A stretch of 64,000 nucleotides of DNA from Lachnospiraceae bacterium UBA6998 (lineage in GTDB: Bacteria > Bacillota > Clostridia > Lachnospirales > Lachnospiraceae): positions 12,539 through 76,538 of the forward strand of contig DJXS01000038.1 in the NCBI GenBank assembly GCA_002448395.1, read 5' to 3'. The stretch's first letter is position 1. Each line of letters begins with the position of its first letter. A program made the translations under genes and the position numbers. Below, piece after piece: positions 51,837 to 61,163 of this stretch. Below the pieces are notes generated by a model. The model made no database searches. It saw nothing but the letters and a program-made list of their open reading frames with translations, and was not told the DNA's origin.

Positions 51837-53261
51837 TTAATAGTTTGTAAAAGACGCATCCCGAAGAAAAGCTTTATAACCCCGGTATGTCTCATAGAGA
51901 TCAGCTTTGCTGATTGCCTCCCAGGGGGAGTGCATGCTCAGAACGGGAACTCCGCAGTCGATCACATTCATTCCGTAAAGAGCCATAATGAAAGCGATCG
52001 TTCCTCCGCCGCCCTGGTCCACCTTGCCTACTTCAGCGGTCTGCGTGCACACGCTTTCTTTTTCAAAGATCCCGCGGAGATGCGCGATATATTCCGCATT
52101 TGCATCGTTTGATCCCGCTTTTCCTCTGCTCCCGGTGTATTTGGAGATCGTCATTCCCCTGCCAAGGAAAGATGTGTTTTTCTTTTCAAAGGCACCACCG
52201 TATGACGGATCATAGGCAGCACCCACATCTGAAGAAAGCATACAGCTGTTTGCAAGCGCTCTGCGCATGGATAATTCACTATACTCTCCGCACAGATTCA
52301 TAACTTCCGCCAGAGCATTCTCAAAGAAGCGGGATTTCATTCCGGTCGCTCCCATACTGCCGATCTCTTCTTTATCTACAAGGAGTGTGCAGCTGGTCCT
52401 CTTAAGATCATGTGTCTCGACCTGTGCTCTGAAGGAAGGATATGCACAGGCCCTGTCGTCCTGGCCGTAACCCAGGACCATACTTCTGTCAAATCCGGCG
52501 TCTCTTGATCTTCCCGCAGGAACGATCTCAAGTTCGGCGGATTCGAAGTCCCCTTCACTGATCCCGTAGTTTTCGGAAAGGATCCTGAGGACCGCTTTTT
52601 TGACCGCGTCTTTTCCGCTTCCTTCGTTTCCTTTTTCCTCTTCCGCGCCGAAAGTAAATGGTCTGCTGCCGATGATCAGATCCAGTGCCTCACCATCCAC
52701 AACTGTGGATCCTGGCTTCTTGAGCTGCTCCTGGGAGAGGTGGATCAACAGATCCGAGATAAAGAATACCGGATCGTCCTCATCCTCGCCGACGCGCAGG
52801 ATCACTGTCTCTCCACTTTTCTTGACGATCACGCCATGGATAGCAAGAGGAATAGTCACGTACTGATATTTCTTGATGCCGCCGTAATAATGCGTATCCA
52901 AAAAAGCGATCTCATTGTCTTCATACATGGGATTCTGTTTGACATCAAGACGGGGCGAGTCAATATGAGCACCAAGGATATTGATGCCGTTCTCAATGGG
53001 CTCGGTACCGATCTCAAACATGACCATCGACTTGTTCATGCATACACTGTAGACCCTGTCGCCTGCAGACAGCTTCCTGCCCTTCCGGATCGCCTCACTG
53101 AGCTCGATATAGCCGTTCTCTTCCGCTTCGTTTACAAATCTGTCGACACATTCGCGCTCTGTCTTTCCCTGGTCAAGAAAGCTCTTGTAGTCGTCAGCCA
53201 GATCCATGCAGGACTTCAGCATGCCGGGATCGTAAGTATTCCATGCATTTACTCTTTCCAT
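51837..53261 (-). CDS. M18 family aminopeptidase
   Basis: Cytoplasmic metallo-aminopeptidase of 474 residues. Zinc/cobalt ligands are seen in ILGAHIDSPRLD (His and Asp region), in YGQDDRACAYPS with the bridging Asp, in LLVDKEEIGSMGATG with the catalytic Glu pair, and in the C-terminal VLSMHSPWE. This pattern matches the clostridial M18 (DAP/ApeA-like) group. It is placed between the 6S-like RNA and queA. The substrate preference (acidic or neutral N-termini) cannot be predicted. Confidence 0.92.
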   Translation of the reverse strand: MERVNAWNTYDPGMLKSCMDLADDYKSFLDQGKTERECVDRFVNEAEENGYIELSEAIRKGRKLSAGDRVYSVCMNKSMVMFEIGTEPIENGINILGAHIDSPRLDVKQNPMYEDNEIAFLDTHYYGGIKKYQYVTIPLAIHGVIVKKSGETVILRVGEDEDDPVFFISDLLIHLSQEQLKKPGSTVVDGEALDLIIGSRPFTFGAEEEKGNEGSGKDAVKKAVLRILSENYGISEGDFESAELEIVPAGRSRDAGFDRSMVLGYGQDDRACAYPSFRAQVETHDLKRTSCTLLVDKEEIGSMGATGMKSRFFENALAEVMNLCGEYSELSMRRALANSCMLSSDVGAAYDPSYGGAFEKKNTSFLGRGMTISKYTGSRGKAGSNDANAEYIAHLRGIFEKESVCTQTAEVGKVDQGGGGTIAFIMALYGMNVIDCGVPVLSMHSPWEAISKADLYETYRGYKAFLRDASFTNY

Positions 53262-53326
53262 TTATTCTCCTCGCTAATACTATGGCAGCAGATTAGGAAG
53301 CCTTCATCATATACTTCCATAAAGAA

Positions 53327-53362
53327 GTGCATCTTCATACACAGATGTATAAGATGCACCTA
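53327..53362 (-). other. strong hairpin between the M18 gene and the 6S-like RNA
   Basis: GTGCATCTT-ATACA pairs with TGTAT-GAAGATGCAC, a 14-pair stem with one bulged base and a four-base loop. The flanking bases on the minus strand are TTCTTTATGG, a weak T tract, so it may end the RNA transcribed from 53612 or protect its 3' end. Confidence 0.45.
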
Positions 53363-53424
53363 TTCTTTCATTATGTCAAGTGCCTTCCGGTGATCAGAGC
53401 CTTCGATCTTCCGGATTGCATAAT

Positions 53425-53613
53425 AATACCTGAAACGCCGCTTCCGTACTTTGACTCCTAGCACGCATGCCAGGTGGGTTCCCGCAGCTCAGACCTTTGC
53501 CTTCCACTGGCAGCGCCGAAGCGCCGGAGGCATGACAGCCGTAAGAGCGATATAAGATTCCCGTTTAAAGTAATTGTAGGTTCAAAATAACGGAAATGTT
53601 GGCCTTTCAGGCA
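53425..53613 (-). ncRNA. ssrS: structured RNA, probably 6S RNA
   Basis: In a 390-base gap between two genes (53262-53653) there is no protein-coding frame but a clear transcription unit. A promoter at 53619-53647 predicts a start near 53612. The RNA begins CCTGAAA and, about 180 bases on, ends in the complementary TTTCAGG; next inside, TTCCGT pairs with ACGGAA. A large open internal region and a long imperfect apical stem follow (TTTGA / TCAAA at its base; CCTGGC / GCTAGG hairpin within the 3' strand). A rod of about 190 nucleotides with a central bubble is the 6S RNA plan, which binds SigA polymerase. The match rests on architecture and length; the segment identity is from memory. Confidence 0.6.
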
Positions 53614-53618
53614 ATTAC

Positions 53619-53647
53619 ATTATAACACATTCCCCTCTTTTATACAA
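53619..53647 (-). promoter_or_regulatory. promoter of the 6S-like RNA
   Basis: On the minus strand TTGTAT (53642-53647) and a perfect TATAAT (53619-53624), 17 bases apart, directly after the aminopeptidase P gene. Confidence 0.75.
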
Positions 53648-53653
53648 TCTGCA

Positions 53654-55483
53654 TCAGATTGGCTCCGTCCGGGAGATAAGCCACATCTGCTCCTCTGCGC
53701 TGAGAAAAGGCATGATCTCAGTGCACACCCTCTCGTGATAGTCATTGAGAAGTTTCCTTGTATAAGGAGTCAGATAATCAGGATCGATCAGGTCTCTGTC
53801 AAAAGGAACCAGAGTGAACGGTTCAAAAGAGAAAAATCTTCCGTTCTCGTTCTCCGCATGCTTCACAACTTCAAGGATCGTCTCGATCCGGATCCCGTAT
53901 TTTCCTTCCAGATATACGCCGGGCTCATCCGATACGATCATGCCGGGTTCAAACGGTTCATCCAGTCTGCCGGGAAAGACTTTCCAGCGGATAGAAGGCG
54001 GAGACTCATGAACTCCAAGATAATATCCGATTCCGTGGCCCGTGCCGCATTTATAATCCAGGCCCTCTCTCCACATTGGCTCTCTCGCCAGAATGTCCAG
54101 GTTAATACCTGTGCAGCCGTCCATAAAAACCGCTCCCATAAGCTGGAGATTCGAGACAGCTGTCAGCGTATAATGCTTTTTCATTTCATCCGTGACAGGG
54201 CCGAGCGCGACCGTTCTCGTTACGTCCGTCGTACCTGTGAGATACTGTCCTCCGGAGTCTACCAGATACATTCCCTCAGGCTTAAGTTCGGCGTCCGACA
54301 CGCCGGGGACCGCCTCATAGTGCATCATAGCCGCGTTGGGTCCGTATGCGGAGATCGTCGAAAATGACAGATCCATGAAGTCAGAGATCTCAGATCTCAT
54401 ATGGTCCAGGCGGGCTGCTGCTTCAGATTCCTTGAGCGGCTCTTTGCCCTGGTCTGCGACGCGTTCAGTCAGCCACTTGATAAATCTGCACATCACCGCG
54501 CTGTCCCGCTTGTAGCATCCGCGGATATTGGCAATTTCCACGTCATTCTTTACGCTCTTAAAATGGCCTACGGGACTCTTTTTCCTGATAAGCTCATATC
54601 GCGCCGATTTTTTGCCCAGTCCTCCTGCTGCCGCAAGGTATACCCTGTAGCTGATACAGTTCTGATCACACAGCATATCTCCTTTGTGATCATAGACAGC
54701 AAGGAAATCCTCGAAGTCCTCATAGGGAAGGATCGAGATCCTGTGAAGTGCCGCATAGGAACGCAGTTCTCCCGTAACCTCTCCGTCCTGGATGAACAGA
54801 TATACATTTCTGTGATCCACCAGTACATGTGTGAGGGCAACAGGGTTGCAGGTCACATCTTCTCCCCTGATATTGAGCAGCCACATGATGTTGTCGAGTT
54901 TACTGTCAATATAAGTTTCAGCGCCTTCTTCGCGCATTACTTCCCTCAGGCGGGTCAGTTTGGATTCAATATCCTCGCCTGTATAGTCGTCTTCAAGAAT
55001 CATCACCGGGTGACAGGGAAGAGACGGCCGCTGCGCCCAAATGCCGTCCGCAAGATCAAGCGCGGTGCTCAGACTCCCCTTCCTGCGCCTCATCATCTTA
55101 TCCAGCTCTTTTCCGTCAAGATACGGGACACACCTTCCGTCAAAACCCAGAACGCTGCCCTCTTCCATCTTCTGATCCAGGTACTCCTCAAGCGAAGGGA
55201 CCCCCGGCTCACCCATCTTCATCAGTGTAATGCCGGAGCCTTCCAGTTCTCCCGCAGCCTGGATGAAGTATCTTCCGTCTGTCCACAGACAGGCTTCCTC
55301 TCTTCGGACCACCAGTGTGCCTGCTGATCCCGTAAATCCGCTGAAGTATTCCCTTGTATGAAAATAGTCCGCTGCATATTCGGAATTATGATAATCAGCT
55401 GTCGGGATCATGTAAGCGTCGATCCCGTTCTTCTCCATCGCCGCACGGAGCTTCTCTATTCTGTCTGCATGAATTGCGCTCAT
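53654..55483 (-). CDS. aminopeptidase P family protein (M24B, long form)
   Basis: Xaa-Pro aminopeptidase of 609 residues, the long three-domain form. Two creatinase-like N-terminal domains (about residues 1-310) contain FTGSAGTLVV and WTDGRYFIQA. The pita-bread catalytic domain carries the metal ligands in YLVDSGGQYLTGTTDVTRT, GTGHGIGYYLGVHESP, SDEPGVYLEG and the C-terminal RIETILEV. It removes N-terminal residues before proline in peptides and is cytoplasmic. GGAGG lies four bases before the ATG. Thirty bases separate it from thrC upstream. Confidence 0.93.
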   Translation of the reverse strand: MSAIHADRIEKLRAAMEKNGIDAYMIPTADYHNSEYAADYFHTREYFSGFTGSAGTLVVRREEACLWTDGRYFIQAAGELEGSGITLMKMGEPGVPSLEEYLDQKMEEGSVLGFDGRCVPYLDGKELDKMMRRRKGSLSTALDLADGIWAQRPSLPCHPVMILEDDYTGEDIESKLTRLREVMREEGAETYIDSKLDNIMWLLNIRGEDVTCNPVALTHVLVDHRNVYLFIQDGEVTGELRSYAALHRISILPYEDFEDFLAVYDHKGDMLCDQNCISYRVYLAAAGGLGKKSARYELIRKKSPVGHFKSVKNDVEIANIRGCYKRDSAVMCRFIKWLTERVADQGKEPLKESEAAARLDHMRSEISDFMDLSFSTISAYGPNAAMMHYEAVPGVSDAELKPEGMYLVDSGGQYLTGTTDVTRTVALGPVTDEMKKHYTLTAVSNLQLMGAVFMDGCTGINLDILAREPMWREGLDYKCGTGHGIGYYLGVHESPPSIRWKVFPGRLDEPFEPGMIVSDEPGVYLEGKYGIRIETILEVVKHAENENGRFFSFEPFTLVPFDRDLIDPDYLTPYTRKLLNDYHERVCTEIMPFLSAEEQMWLISRTEPI

Positions 55484-55512
55484 CTCGCCTCCGTAATCTT
55501 TATTTCATACCT

Positions 55513-57000
55513 TCATTGAAGGTTAAGAAATTTTCTTACTTCATCCTTCATCTGTGTCCTGTCGCAAACAATATCGTGAAGGACAGGCGCGTCTCTGAGG
55601 TCGCTTACCGCCTTGGGTACAGGAACACCGGCCACTTCGCTAAGCTTGTCAGCGAGCTCCAGATCCGGAAGTGAAGTATCTTTGCCGAGAGCTGCCATTA
55701 CAGAGCCCTCAAATTTGAAGGGACTTGCCGTGGAGTCGATCACCGCAGGGGTGACATCTCCCGTACCGGCACGATATCTTCTGTAAACACTGCTCGCTAC
55801 AGCAGTATGGGGATCGATCACATAACCGTCGTTTTCATAAACTGTACGGATCTCTTCCGCTGTCTGCTCTTCATCCGCATATCCACTCACAAAATCGCAG
55901 AGCTGCGCTTTCATCTCGGGAGTAATGCTGTATCTGCCTGTTTCCTTCAGTTCCTTCATGAAGGCAGCGCATTTTCCGGCATCATCACCGCTTATGTGAT
56001 AGATCAGTCTCTCGAGATTACTGGAAATCAGTATATCCATCGAAGGAGAACTTGTGAGCACGAATTTGCGGTTTCTGTCGTATTCGCCCGTAGTAAAGAA
56101 ATCAAACAGCACCTTGTTGGAGTTGGAAGCGCAGATCAGTTTCCCTACGGGAAGCCCCATTCTCTTGGCATAATAAGCAGCGAGGATATTACCGAAGTTT
56201 CCGGTAGGAACCACAAAGTTCACCGGATCTCCCTCCCTTATTACGCCGTCAGCAAGGAGTCTTGTGTAAGCATACACATAGTAAACGATCTGCGGCGTGA
56301 GACGTCCGATATTGATGGAGTTGGCGGAGGAGAACTGCATCCCGTGCTGTGCCATTTCCTCAACAAGGGCCTTGTCCGTGAAAAGATTCTTGACGCTTGT
56401 CTGCGCGTCATCGAAATTCCCGTTGATACCGATAACTCTCGTGTTGGCTCCGACAGTAGTCACCATCTGTCTCTCCTGAATGGAGGACACGCCGTGCTTG
56501 GGATAAAAGACCATGATCTTCGTTCCCTCAACGCCTGCAAATCCGGCAAGAGCAGCCTTTCCGGTATCTCCGCTTGTAGCCGTCAGGATCACGATCTCCC
56601 GGCCGGAGCCGTTCTTCTTCGCCGCTGTTGTCATCAGATAAGGCAGAATGGAAAGTGCCATATCCTTAAAAGCGATCGTGGGACCGTGAAACAGTTCAAG
56701 ATACCATGCGTCGCCTGATTTCCTCAGAGGCACAATTTCATCTGTATCAAACTTGCTGTCATAGGCGCTGTCGATACAGTCTTTCAATTCCTCCTCAGTA
56801 TAATCCGAAAGAAGAAGGCGCATGACTTCAAAGGCCACACCGCGGTAGTCCATCTTCGCAAGTTCCGCAAGTCCTGTCTCGAGGGCAGGGACAAAGGCGG
56901 GAACGTAGAGACCTCCGTCCTCGGGGAATCCTCTCAGGATCGCCTGGGAGGCGGTGATCGGCGTACTGTCTGATCGGGTGCTTCTGTATAAGATATCCAT
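55513..57000 (-). CDS. thrC: threonine synthase
   Basis: PLP enzyme that converts O-phospho-L-homoserine to threonine. The 495-residue protein is the longer, second-type form. The PLP lysine is Lys112 in GPTIAFKDMALS, the phosphate loop is ATSGDTGKAAL near residue 140, and VVPTGNFGN follows near residue 265. Its own promoter (57036-57064) lies just upstream, and aminopeptidase P follows. No hom or thrB is present in the window. Confidence 0.95.
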   Translation of the reverse strand: MDILYRSTRSDSTPITASQAILRGFPEDGGLYVPAFVPALETGLAELAKMDYRGVAFEVMRLLLSDYTEEELKDCIDSAYDSKFDTDEIVPLRKSGDAWYLELFHGPTIAFKDMALSILPYLMTTAAKKNGSGREIVILTATSGDTGKAALAGFAGVEGTKIMVFYPKHGVSSIQERQMVTTVGANTRVIGINGNFDDAQTSVKNLFTDKALVEEMAQHGMQFSSANSINIGRLTPQIVYYVYAYTRLLADGVIREGDPVNFVVPTGNFGNILAAYYAKRMGLPVGKLICASNSNKVLFDFFTTGEYDRNRKFVLTSSPSMDILISSNLERLIYHISGDDAGKCAAFMKELKETGRYSITPEMKAQLCDFVSGYADEEQTAEEIRTVYENDGYVIDPHTAVASSVYRRYRAGTGDVTPAVIDSTASPFKFEGSVMAALGKDTSLPDLELADKLSEVAGVPVPKAVSDLRDAPVLHDIVCDRTQMKDEVRKFLNLQ

Positions 57001-57035
57001 CAGATTGCTCCTTTCTGCAATGATCTATGGGAGTT

Positions 57036-57064
57036 AGTGTATCACAAACGTTTGGTAATAGCAA
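57036..57064 (-). promoter_or_regulatory. promoter of thrC
   Basis: On the minus strand TTGCTA (57059-57064) and TACACT (57036-57041), 17 bases apart. No T-box or riboswitch sequence is seen in the short leader. Confidence 0.6.
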
Positions 57065-57147
57065 AATGGAAACTGAAATGATAGTATAGATATGTATTTT
57101 CCGATTACATTACCTTTTTTCGTCACTTTTTTTGACAAGAGGCCAGT

Positions 57148-58251
57148 ATGCGTATCATCAGTAAATCTATTGACTTTCGCGCGCAGGATGAACTTCTGCA
57201 GGGAATAGCGCCTTTATCCGATTTCCTTCTGCTGGACATAGAGACCACAGGTCTTAGCGCGGAACATAACACAGTCTACCTGATCGGCTGCATCTATCAC
57301 CAGACAGACGGCTGGAATTTGATCCAGTGGATGGACAACACCGGCAATGAGGAGAAGGAAGTTCTATCTTCATTCCTCCTGTTCGCTTCCGGTTACCGGA
57401 TCCTTGTTCATTACAACGGCGACCGGTTCGACATTCCCTTTCTGAGAAAGAGAATAGAGCTCCACTCCCTTGCTGATACTACCGTTGAAGCTCAGACATT
57501 GGATCTGTACAAGGTCATCCTTCCTTACAGGCGGGTACTGGGACTTCCCGACTACAAACAGCAGACCATGGAGGCCCTCCTGGGCACCGGCCGCATCGAG
57601 GACAAGAGCGGCGCTGATCTTGTCAAAGTATACAGACGTTTCATCGTTGACCCCGAACCGGATCTTCTCACAATGCTGCTGGGACACAATGAAGCAGATG
57701 TCACAGGTCTTTTATCGCTTCTGCCCCTTATGATCTACAGGGATCTTGACAGCAGCGAGTTCCGCGTCAGAAAAGCGCAGGCCAATTACTACACAGATCA
57801 TGACGGCACCCGCCGGGAGGAACTTTTCATCTTCTTCAGGCTCGGCAGGGCTCTCCCCGCGCCGGTATATGCATCAGCAGATCACTGCTATGTCAAAATA
57901 GAGGGGGATGAGGGAGTCCTCAAAGTCCCGCTCTACACCGAAGTCATGAAGTACTTCTATGCCAACTATAAAGATTACTATTTTCTTCCCGAAGAAGACA
58001 TGGCAGTACACAAGTATCTCGCTTCATATGTGGAGAAAAGCCGCAGGATCCAGGCTCGTCCCGAGACCTGTTACACGAGAAAAGCGTCTTCTTTTCTTCC
58101 GCAATGGGATCTCTACCGCACCCCTTTCTTCAAGAGATCCTATGAAGATCCGGAACTGTTCTTCGAATTCTCAGATGACTGCAAGAAAGACCGGAGCTTT
58201 CTCTGCGGTTATGCGGCCTATGTATTTGCTCATATAAAAAGCGGCAAATGA
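57148..58251 (+). CDS. RNase H-like exonuclease domain protein (YprB-like)
   Basis: A 367-residue protein whose first 200 residues are a DEDD-type ribonuclease H-like domain: LLLDIETTGLS supplies the Asp-Glu pair, LVHYNGDRFDIPFLRKR the second Asp motif, and GHNEADVTGLLSLLP the third. It belongs to the YprB/COG3359 group, whose substrate is not established. The C-terminal 170 residues are family-specific and aromatic-rich. It is one of few plus-strand genes, transcribed away from thrC, with GAGG five bases before the ATG. It converges with rpsA, and a shared terminator separates them. Confidence 0.85.
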   Translation: MRIISKSIDFRAQDELLQGIAPLSDFLLLDIETTGLSAEHNTVYLIGCIYHQTDGWNLIQWMDNTGNEEKEVLSSFLLFASGYRILVHYNGDRFDIPFLRKRIELHSLADTTVEAQTLDLYKVILPYRRVLGLPDYKQQTMEALLGTGRIEDKSGADLVKVYRRFIVDPEPDLLTMLLGHNEADVTGLLSLLPLMIYRDLDSSEFRVRKAQANYYTDHDGTRREELFIFFRLGRALPAPVYASADHCYVKIEGDEGVLKVPLYTEVMKYFYANYKDYYFLPEEDMAVHKYLASYVEKSRRIQARPETCYTRKASSFLPQWDLYRTPFFKRSYEDPELFFEFSDDCKKDRSFLCGYAAYVFAHIKSGK

Positions 58252-58290
58252 CCGTTTTGTCTGAGGAATCAGATATCATCTATAAAGATC

Positions 58291-58340
58291 AAAAAAAGAA
58301 CTGCAGCGAAATGATCTCTCATTTCACTGCAGTTCTTATT
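58291..58340 (-). terminator. terminator between rpsA and the YprB-like gene
   Basis: Long stem GAACTGCAG-c-GAAATGA / TCATTTC-a-CTGCAGTTC with a four-base loop and one mismatch. On the minus strand seven T follow, so it ends the rpsA transcript; on the plus strand the T tract is weaker. Confidence 0.85.
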
Positions 58341-58388
58341 ATCTGTTCCTTCAATCAGGAAGATCAGTGCTCACACTTTTTCGTGCGA

Positions 58389-59546
58389 TCACTCCTCATC
58401 TCCTGCATGGGATGCGATATAAGCATCAACATCGACGGATGCTACATCAGCATCTTCGCGAGCGCGCTCAGCAGCGCGTTTCGCTCTCTCTTCCTCGATC
58501 AGAAGCTGCTTGACGCTGAGGCTGATCTTGTTGTTTGCTTCGTTGAAGTCAACGATCTTAGCTGTGACTTCCTGGCCGATCTTGAGTACATCGGAGGGTT
58601 TCTCAATGTGCTCTCTGGCGATCTGGGAGACATGAAGCAGTGCATCGATACCGGGCTCAAGCTCTACGAATGCGCCGAAATCAGTCATTCTTGCAACAGT
58701 GCCTGTAACCTTCGTTCCGACTGCATACTTCTCAGCTGCGCCTGCCCAGGGATTCTCCTCAGGGAACTTCAGGGACAGGGCGATCTTGGTACCCTGGATA
58801 TCCTTAACCAGGACACGAAGATTCTGACCGACCTTGAAGACCTTCTTGGGATTCTCGACACGGCCCCAGCTCATCTCGGAAATGTGAAGCAGGCCATCTG
58901 CTCCGCCAAGATCCACGAATGCGCCGAAATCGGTAATATTCTTAACAGTTCCCTCAACTACATCGCCGGGCTGGATGGTGGAGAAGAGCTTCTCCTGCAT
59001 CTCTTTGCGCTTAGCCACAAGCAGAACCTTGCGGTTGCCGATGTATCTGCGTCTGTTGGGGTTGTACTCGGTGATCATGAAATCGATCTCCTGACCGAGA
59101 TACTTGTTCAGATCCTTCTCATAAGTATCGGATACCAGGCTCGCAGGGATGAAGACTCTGACTTCATCAACTACTACACTGAGTCCGCCGGAAAGGACCT
59201 GTGTCACCTTAGCTGTGAGAACTTCCTTGTTGTTGTAAGCTTCTTCGATGCGCTTGTTGCCGCGGTCAGCTGCCAGTCTCTTGTAGGAAAGAAGGACCTG
59301 GCCGTCTCCGTCATTGACCTTGATAACCTTGACTTCAAGCTTGTCGCCAACATGAAGCACTTCTGTGAGATCCACAGATGAATCATTCGTGTACTCGTTA
59401 CGTGTAAGAACGCCGTCGGACTTGTAGCCGATGTTTAAAATGGCTTCGCCCGGCTTTACGTCGATGACTGAACCTTCAACTGCCTCCCCCGTATGAATTG
59501 TCTTAAAAGACTCGTTAAGCATTTGTTCAAAAGTCTGCTCTGACAT
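58389..59546 (-). CDS. rpsA: ribosomal protein S1 / S1 domain protein (four S1 repeats)
   Basis: RNA-binding protein of 385 residues with four S1 repeats. The first two are more divergent; the third (VVEGTVKNITDFGAFVDLG) and fourth (VTGTVARMTDFGAFVELEP) are canonical. The C-terminus is a charged helix. Four repeats, rather than the six of E. coli S1, is the usual Clostridia/Bacilli size. Its ATG lies inside the end of ispH (20-base overlap) with GAGGAGG nine bases upstream, so it is translated in coupling with ispH. Confidence 0.9.
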   Translation of the reverse strand: MSEQTFEQMLNESFKTIHTGEAVEGSVIDVKPGEAILNIGYKSDGVLTRNEYTNDSSVDLTEVLHVGDKLEVKVIKVNDGDGQVLLSYKRLAADRGNKRIEEAYNNKEVLTAKVTQVLSGGLSVVVDEVRVFIPASLVSDTYEKDLNKYLGQEIDFMITEYNPNRRRYIGNRKVLLVAKRKEMQEKLFSTIQPGDVVEGTVKNITDFGAFVDLGGADGLLHISEMSWGRVENPKKVFKVGQNLRVLVKDIQGTKIALSLKFPEENPWAGAAEKYAVGTKVTGTVARMTDFGAFVELEPGIDALLHVSQIAREHIEKPSDVLKIGQEVTAKIVDFNEANNKISLSVKQLLIEEERAKRAAERAREDADVASVDVDAYIASHAGDEE

Positions 59547-60405
59547 AATTTTGAACCTCCTCTATGATATTCTTTGGGGTCGACGCCCCTGCGGTGATTC
59601 CTATGATCTGTTCATTTCCGGCAGGAGAAAGATTAAGGTCACGCCACGTTTGTATGAAATACGTGTTTGCACACTCCCGTTTGCAAATCTCATAGAGCTT
59701 CGCCGAGTTCGAACTGCTCCTGCCTCCGATGACGATCATGATGTCCGCCTTCGATGCAATTGCCTTCGCTTCCGTCTGACGCTCATGTGTAGCATTGCAG
59801 ATGGTATTCATACATCGTACATTGTATCCTTTTTCAGTTAAAATAGCAATGATTTCTTCAAATTTGTTTGCGTTGAAGGTGGTCTGCGAGACGACGCAGA
59901 TATTCCTCTGACCACCACCGGATGTTTGTCCGGGTGCCTTCTGCTCAATAAAAGCTCTCGCCTGCTCCGTATTCTCGATCACCGTGACGGGAACACTTGA
60001 CCAGCCCATGATCCCGCGCACTTCGGGATGAACAGGATTTCCTATGATCACGATCTCATAGCCCTCAGCGCTGTTCTCCTCGACAATCCTGTGGATCCTC
60101 TTCACAAAGGGACAGGTAGCATCCACGCACTTGGCGCCGGTGGCGCGAAGTTTCTCGTCTTCTTCCCTGGAAATACCGTGGGAGCGCGTGATGATCGTAC
60201 CGCCGTGAATATCAGCGAGTTCATCGTCCGACGCGATCACATGAACGCCCTTCTTCTCAAGATCGGCCACGACCTCCTCGTTGTGAATGATCGGGCCGTA
60301 AGTGTAAATAGGGCCGCCTTTTTTTACTTCTTCATATACAGTTTCAACTGCTCGCTGCACTCCGAAACAAAATCCGGCGCTCTTTGCAGTAATGATTTCT
60401 GCCAT
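59527..60405 (-). CDS. ispH: 4-hydroxy-3-methylbut-2-enyl diphosphate reductase
   Basis: Final enzyme of the MEP isoprenoid pathway, a [4Fe-4S] protein. The three cluster ligands are in place: Cys13 in GFCFGVQRAV, Cys98 in ATCPFVKR, and Cys203 in NTICNATHERQ. TRSHG and GNPVHPEV supply substrate-binding residues. Length 292, normal. In several Clostridia ispH and the S1 gene are fused into one reading frame; here they are separate but overlap by 20 bases. It follows cmk by 55 bases, as in the common cmk-ispH-rpsA order. Confidence 0.96.
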   Translation of the reverse strand: MAEIITAKSAGFCFGVQRAVETVYEEVKKGGPIYTYGPIIHNEEVVADLEKKGVHVIASDDELADIHGGTIITRSHGISREEDEKLRATGAKCVDATCPFVKRIHRIVEENSAEGYEIVIIGNPVHPEVRGIMGWSSVPVTVIENTEQARAFIEQKAPGQTSGGGQRNICVVSQTTFNANKFEEIIAILTEKGYNVRCMNTICNATHERQTEAKAIASKADIMIVIGGRSSSNSAKLYEICKRECANTYFIQTWRDLNLSPAGNEQIIGITAGASTPKNIIEEVQNYVRADF

Positions 60406-60459
60406 ACCTGTAACTTCCTCATTCTATTAATCAGTTGACCGGCTTTATCCTTTTAGGAA

Positions 60460-61128
60460 TCAGCCGCCGATCTTCTCGTCGATGATCGAGAGGATCTTAG
60501 CCACCACTTCGTCAATGGTCATATCGGAAGTGTCTACGAGAACCGCATCCTCAGCCTGCTTGAGAGGCGCAATGGGACGGTTCATATCCCGATAATCGCG
60601 CTCGCGGATCTGTGCCTCGATCTCTTCGAGGTCCGCGTTTCCGATCTTCTCCATCAGTTCAAGAAATCTTCTCTTCGCCCTTACCGCGACGCTTGCTGTC
60701 AGGTATATTTTGACCTGTGCGTCCGGAAGCACGACCGTGCCGATATCCCTTCCGTCCATCACTACGTTCTGTCTGCGGGCCAGTTCCTGCTGCAGTTCCA
60801 TGAGCTTGTTGCGGACATCACCGTTCACACTTGTCCTGGAGGCCATGTCGCTGACTTCGGGAGTGCGCAGAAGACTGTTGACGTTTTCTCCGTCAAGCAG
60901 GACAACCTGTACTCCGTCCCTGTATTCGATCGTGATATCCGCGCCCACGCAATTCGCGCTGATCGCAGCGGAATCATCGGGATTGACTCCCAGCCTGAAG
61001 AGATAAAGTGCCATTGCGCGGTACATTGCGCCGGTGTCTACATAAATATAATTCTTCTCAGCCGCCACTTTCTTTGCAATGGTGCTTTTGCCCGCTCCCG
61101 CAGGTCCGTCGATAGCAATATTGATCAT
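60460..61128 (-). CDS. cmk: cytidylate kinase
   Basis: Phosphorylates CMP and dCMP. The 222-residue protein starts INIAIDGPAGAGKSTIAKKVA (cut here to the P-loop GPAGAGKST), has YVDTGAMYRA for nucleoside monophosphate binding, DGRDIGTVVLPDA and the lid Arg-rich RERDYRD. ATG 61128 has GGGAGGG a few bases upstream; the reading from 61218 overlaps the upstream gene and lacks a site. Operon partner of ispH and rpsA. Confidence 0.95.
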   Translation of the reverse strand: MINIAIDGPAGAGKSTIAKKVAAEKNYIYVDTGAMYRAMALYLFRLGVNPDDSAAISANCVGADITIEYRDGVQVVLLDGENVNSLLRTPEVSDMASRTSVNGDVRNKLMELQQELARRQNVVMDGRDIGTVVLPDAQVKIYLTASVAVRAKRRFLELMEKIGNADLEEIEAQIRERDYRDMNRPIAPLKQAEDAVLVDTSDMTIDEVVAKILSIIDEKIGG

Positions 61129-61163
61129 ATTTCCCTCCCTATAATATGTCTCATATATTCGGA

